From the NCBI GenBank assembly GCA_014904985.1, contig MU128991.1, positions 1 to 64,000 on the forward strand: a stretch of DNA of 64,000 nucleotides. The letters run 5' to 3'. Of the stretch, positions 60,345-64,000 are shown piece after piece. The translations under genes and the position numbers were made by a program. Below the pieces are notes generated by a model. It saw only the letters and a list, made by a program, of their open reading frames with translations. It was not told the origin of the DNA and made no database searches. The stretch comes from Hydnum rufescens UP504 (Eukaryota; Basidiomycota; Agaricomycetes; Cantharellales; Hydnaceae). Each line of letters begins with the position of its first letter. Within the stretch, counting starts at the first letter, position 1.

Positions 60345-60870
60345 TGATTTCCATCTTCCACATCTCATTTCACCTTTGCCATAATCCACTATCAGGCTGG
60401 TCAGCCAATTATCAGTATCCAATTAGATACTTTGAGGGTTGCATTTATATGCTCTAATTAGATATACAGCCCATGGGGCCCCTGGTGGCCCCTGTGGGCT
60501 AACTTGGATGGGCTCAGGGGGGCTCAAGTACTGATCCAGGGTCCCCAGGGGCCCCTCAGCACTGCCTCCAAAGGCCTCATTTCAAACCTGAGTATTTTCT
60601 CTAAGTTCAGCTAGGGACCCCCCACAATTAACTTAATGGTTTTGGTTTCTGTATTATTTTTGCTAAGTACATATGTAGATAACATGGACTTATTCTTCAT
60701 CACTACTAGTCTCACTTCCCATATCATCAGAATGACCCTCATAAAGGAGGTCTGTAGCTGCAAGTAGGACTGGGTCAGCAATAACTGGCTGAGGCTCCAG
60801 CTCAAATTTATCATCATCATCTGAGCTATCCACCTCCCCTTCTCCAGGGCCCACTGTCCATTTATCCAAC
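60345..60870 (-). mobile_element. Remnant of a DNA transposon (transposase C-terminus)
   Basis: On minus, 60690-60845 reads EGEVDSSDDDDKFELEPQ and ends DMGSETSSDEE then a stop, an acidic tail as often seen at the ends of fungal transposases. It is followed by a GC-rich stretch with repeated GGGCCCCTGG-type words (60470-60560) and A/T-rich sequence (60380-60465). The transposase class cannot be told from this tail alone. Confidence 0.4.
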
Positions 60871-60877
60871 CATCCCC

Positions 60878-61099
60878 ATGGCTAAATCAGGCTTTGACAA
60901 GTTGAATGATGCCAATTACCACATTTGGAAGGATTACATGGAGTTGCTCCTTGTTGATAAGGGAGATTTATATACCCTCATGGATGGCACTGAAATGATG
61001 CCTCTCATGGGCCCCAACTCAAAGGCCATGATTGCATTCAAGAAGAAGCAGTGACTTGCTCATGCCACAATCTGTCTGAATGTCAAGCCCAATCTGTAA
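60878..61099 (+). pseudogene. Ty1/Copia-type gag fragment
   Basis: Reads MAKSGFDKLNDANYHIWKDY, then LLLVDKGDLYTLMDG and AFKKKQ-stop-LAHATICLNV. The KLNDANYxxWK...M opening is that of Copia gag polyproteins. The in-frame TGA at 61052-61054 stands where arginine (CGA) is expected. No protease, integrase or reverse transcriptase follows, so it is a remnant. Confidence 0.75.
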
Positions 61100-61878
61100 T
61101 AAAGTGCTAAGAATTGGATGAGTAAATCATCGTGAACTGAGAGTAGTTGAACACATGGTGAAAGGAAGCATGTAGGGAGGTATGAAAGGGGGAGCAGGAT
61201 GGTAGGGTATGAGAAGAAAGAGGCAGGGATGTTCGATGTGTGTGACTTGAATGAGTGTGCAGTCATGCAAGTTCCAGAAGAGTGCAAGGGATGTGCTTCG
61301 TGGTACATCCTTGGTTTGACTGACTCAAAGACCCTACCTAGCCTGGCTAGATAGTAGTCCCACTTCCCATTTGGCCTGGCCTCACATGGAAGTGGAGTGG
61401 TTGGGTGATAGATGGAAGGCAGAGGGTTTCCTGAAATGGTAACAGTTAGCAGATTAACTGATAGTGAGTACTCACTCCTTGGTTCTTGTATTCTCATGTT
61501 CCTACAAATGGTGTGTTACTTTGACTCACTTGGGGAGTAAAAACAACATAGAATTCAATGGGAGAAGCCACAGGCTCACCACGGCAGCTCCCTAACATTG
61601 TGCAATGTATGTACAATACTATTACATAATCACTATACTACAGTGCCCCCCTGTATATACTAAGCACAACAGCTAGTCCACTATAGAAGAAGGGTTGGGA
61701 GCTCCGATGACTGTCAAATCAAAATCTGGTTCAGCCAGTGTGTAGATGGGAGACTGTATTTCTGTTGTTATTCATTGGGTTGGTTCACTTCAATGGTTGA
61801 TCACACTCTGCAAGATGTGTATGGTGTTCAGTGGAGAATAGGATGGGATATGGACTAGCTGTAGTCAATGATATATTG
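61100..61878. other. Unassigned sequence after the Copia fragment
   Basis: No gene is supported. It may contain LTR-derived sequence, but no paired LTR is visible within the window. Confidence 0.3.
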
Positions 61879-62060
61879 TCTGGGATGCTTGTAGAAAGGC
61901 TTATATGTCTGGGATGCTTATAGAAAGGCTTATATGTCTGGGATGCTTATGGAAAGGCTTATATGTCTGGGATGCTTGTGGAAAAGCTTATACATTGTGT
62001 AGGATGCTTGTGGAAAGGCTTATATGTAGGGGATGCTTATAGAAAGGCTTATACATTGTT
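61879..62060. repeat. Minisatellite, about six units of 29 bp
   Basis: Units read GGGATGCTTRTRGAAAGGCT followed by TATATGTCT, with small changes; two units carry an extra ACATTG. It lies between the Copia and Harbinger remnants. Confidence 0.9.
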
Positions 62061-62489
62061 CGTGTTGTGTTGGTCTGTTTACTGATATTTGTGTACTCTT
62101 GTTTACATTCTCCTGGTCAAAATGCGGATATCTGTGGGTTACAGACTGGTCAGTGCTTGGTTAGTCTTGTTAGTATGTTTCTTCCTTCTTTCTTCAAAAC
62201 CTGATTCATATTTCATTATGCTTACTTTTCCTTGGATGTCCAGCAACTCTAACCTTAGGTCCTGCAACTATCCTTGGCTTTAGTGATTCACATAGAGGGC
62301 TACCAGTGGCTTTGTCTCAACAACCTTGAAGATGACTTAGCTCCAGATGGCTTATAGATAGACTGTTCTTTAGAGGCAAGCAGAAAAGTTGACAGTGGTT
62401 GACAGTGATGATTTCCAGAGAGGAGATGATGGGGGGATACAGGAAATCTACCAGCTTTTATACCTTTCTGGAGGTGGCTGTGCATGGAG

Positions 62490-62660
62490 CAAGAACAAAA
62501 GAGTAATAAAACTATGAGGTCATAGCGATGTCATGGGGGAGTCATAGTGGAGTAGAACAAAAGAGTAATAAAACTATGATGTCATAATGCAGTCATAGCT
62601 GAGTAATCCATAGAGTGTGATGTCATAGTGATGTCATTCATAAAGAGAACAAAAGGAATC
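62490..62660. repeat. Short duplicated motif with repeated GATGTCAT words
   Basis: The words GAACAAAAGAGTAATAAAAC at about 62492 and 62553 are followed by several ATGTCATAGTG-like words. It has the look of a degenerate local duplication in TE-derived DNA. Confidence 0.6.
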
Positions 62661-62804
62661 ATGAGGGGGGATGATGTCACCAATTTGCTGAGCATGTGGA
62701 ATGCTTGGAGCATGAGGTCACTGACCATGTGGAGCATTCTGGAGGCAAAATGAAAGGATATCTCCAGGTTTTGGAGATTAATTTGGGCATAGTCCAATGG
62801 TTAA

Positions 62805-64000
62805 GGGTCCATTTGGCTGTGGAGATTCGCCTGAATTTGTCCCAAAAATCACACCCCAAATCTCACCGAGAATCTTTCCTTTTCACTCTCGGGTAACACT
62901 GAATATTTGTTCATAGTGAATCTTGTCTACAGTACTAGCCCTAGTATCATATTGATCTATTGTGTATATGGCACCTGTTTCTCATCCTCCGGCCACAACT
63001 GCTGCCAAAGCAATCTGACATCGCACAATGCATCATGCATGAGTTCTGGCTATTGCTGCAACACTCCAAGCTATTGCGGGTGCACTAACACTATACCATA
63101 AACAGTACTTTAACAAGATCCCTTACCATACTTCCATGCCCACAGGGCAAGCCTGGGTAGAGGAACTCCTGGCTGGCCACCCAGACCGCATTAAGGACCA
63201 GCTTGGAGTCTGAAAGAGTGTCTTTAGAAACCTACTCAAAAAACCTCGCCAGCAGACATCTGTCAGTAGCTCAAAGCACATAACAGCTGAGGAAAAACTC
63301 GTGATATTCCTACACACCTGTAAGACAGGACTTACAATATGCAATATTGCAGAGCGATTCTAATGAAGCAACAACACAATATCTAAGTTTGTGATACCTA
63401 TTATTTTTCTGGGTGCTCACTGATATCTAGTGTTATAGGTGCTTCTATGAGATCCTACATGCACTGTTGGGTGCTGATGGGGATTTCTATCAAGCTCATG
63501 TCTGACTTCCCACTCCAGCGAGTCCTGTCCCTCCGACACTTCAATCCAACCCGAAGTTCTTCCCATTCTTATGTGGTGCACTTGGTGCAGTGGATGGCAC
63601 ACATATCCCTGCATGTGCCTCAGCAGAGGATTGAGCTAGGTATTGGAATAGGAAGGGGGGAGTCTTGCAGAATGTCCTTGCAGTCTGTTCATTCAATTTG
63701 AAGTTTATATATGTGATGTTGGGATGGGAGGGGTCTACTGCTGACTCATGGCTATGGCATTCTGTGAGGCTGATGGACCTGTCCATTCCGGTCAATTGTT
63801 ATTATCTTGGAGATGCTGGTTTCCCATTGTGCAATGCACTGTTGGTGCCATACAGGGGAGTCTGCTACCATCTCAAAGAATGGGAAAAGGCGAAGTCAAG
63901 GCAGGCTCTCCCCTTCTACACTCTAAGCTAGTGATAACAATGGTTTTAAATTGAATTAGGCCAAGTAACCCACAAGAATTGTACAACCTTTGACATGCCT
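62805..64000 (+). mobile_element. PIF/Harbinger element, left end and transposase, decayed, cut by the window end
   Basis: The left end GGGTCCATTTGGCTGTGGAG follows TTA/TAA, the usual PIF/Harbinger target. The transposase starts at 62968, frame open except for stops, with TAEEKLVIFLHTCKTGLT and IAERF. A second exon reads FFPFLCGALGAVDGTHIPAC, RKGGVLQNVLAVCSFNLKF, VMLGWEGSTADSWLW and YYLGDAGFPL, the three acidic positions of the DDE_Tnp_4 fold (as in HARBI1). A last piece reads RPSNPQELYNL at the edge. Stops at 63016, 63040, 63211, 63361, 63364, 63503, 63632 and 63991 disable it. The right end lies outside the window. Confidence 0.85.

Noticed and set aside
61509..61672. Possible LTR between the Copia gag fragment and the minisatellite
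   Set aside because: No second copy is present in the window, and no target duplication or primer-binding site could be identified.

Overview
The window looks like nuclear DNA from a basidiomycete fungus, most likely an Agaricomycete. A Rhizoctonia/Ceratobasidium-type genome is my best inference, but it is not proven. The reasons are genes split by many 44-70 nt introns, a DUF6534-type membrane-protein family, a NACHT-WD40 receptor, PIF/Harbinger and Copia remnants, and short TIR elements. I found no bacterial or organellar features, no tRNA or rRNA genes and no CRISPR array.

Layout. 1-2.4 kb: a large fold-back element carrying a nested insertion. 2.8-11.1 kb: a direct segmental duplication holding two alpha-amylase (GH13) copies on the minus strand. 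The right copy is intact (14 exons, 498 aa). The left copy has frameshifts and exactly 500 nt of nearly pure A/T inside its first intron. Between them is a six-exon gene of a possible Mug135-like family. 12.4-50.2 kb: nine copies of a DUF6534-type seven-helix membrane-protein gene, seven on plus and then two inverted. I reconstructed copy 3 exon by exon: 18 exons, 1002 nt, 333 aa, with exons as short as 12 nt. The spacers hold repeated blocks: a beta-trefoil/ricin-B-like gene on minus (one copy with both coding exons open, two damaged), an unidentified minus-strand ORF block, a conserved 5' flank, and an hAT-like insertion. Fragments of the Mug135-like family flank the two inverted copies.

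54.6-60.3 kb: one 8-exon gene for a 1763-aa STAND/NLR-like protein (C2-like N-terminus, 27-aa repeats, NACHT ATPase, 14 full WD40 repeats plus one degenerate one). The WD40 repeats are almost identical except at a few positions, the pattern of fungal non-self recognition receptors. 60.4-64 kb: transposon debris, namely a transposase C-terminus, a Copia gag fragment, a minisatellite, and a PIF/Harbinger transposase whose in-frame stops all fit C-to-T mutation.

The functional themes are secreted starch degradation, an expanding membrane-protein family, and one allorecognition/immune-type receptor, set in repeat-rich sequence. Several introns here use GC-AG rather than GT-AG splice sites, and the gene models only stay in frame if these are accepted.
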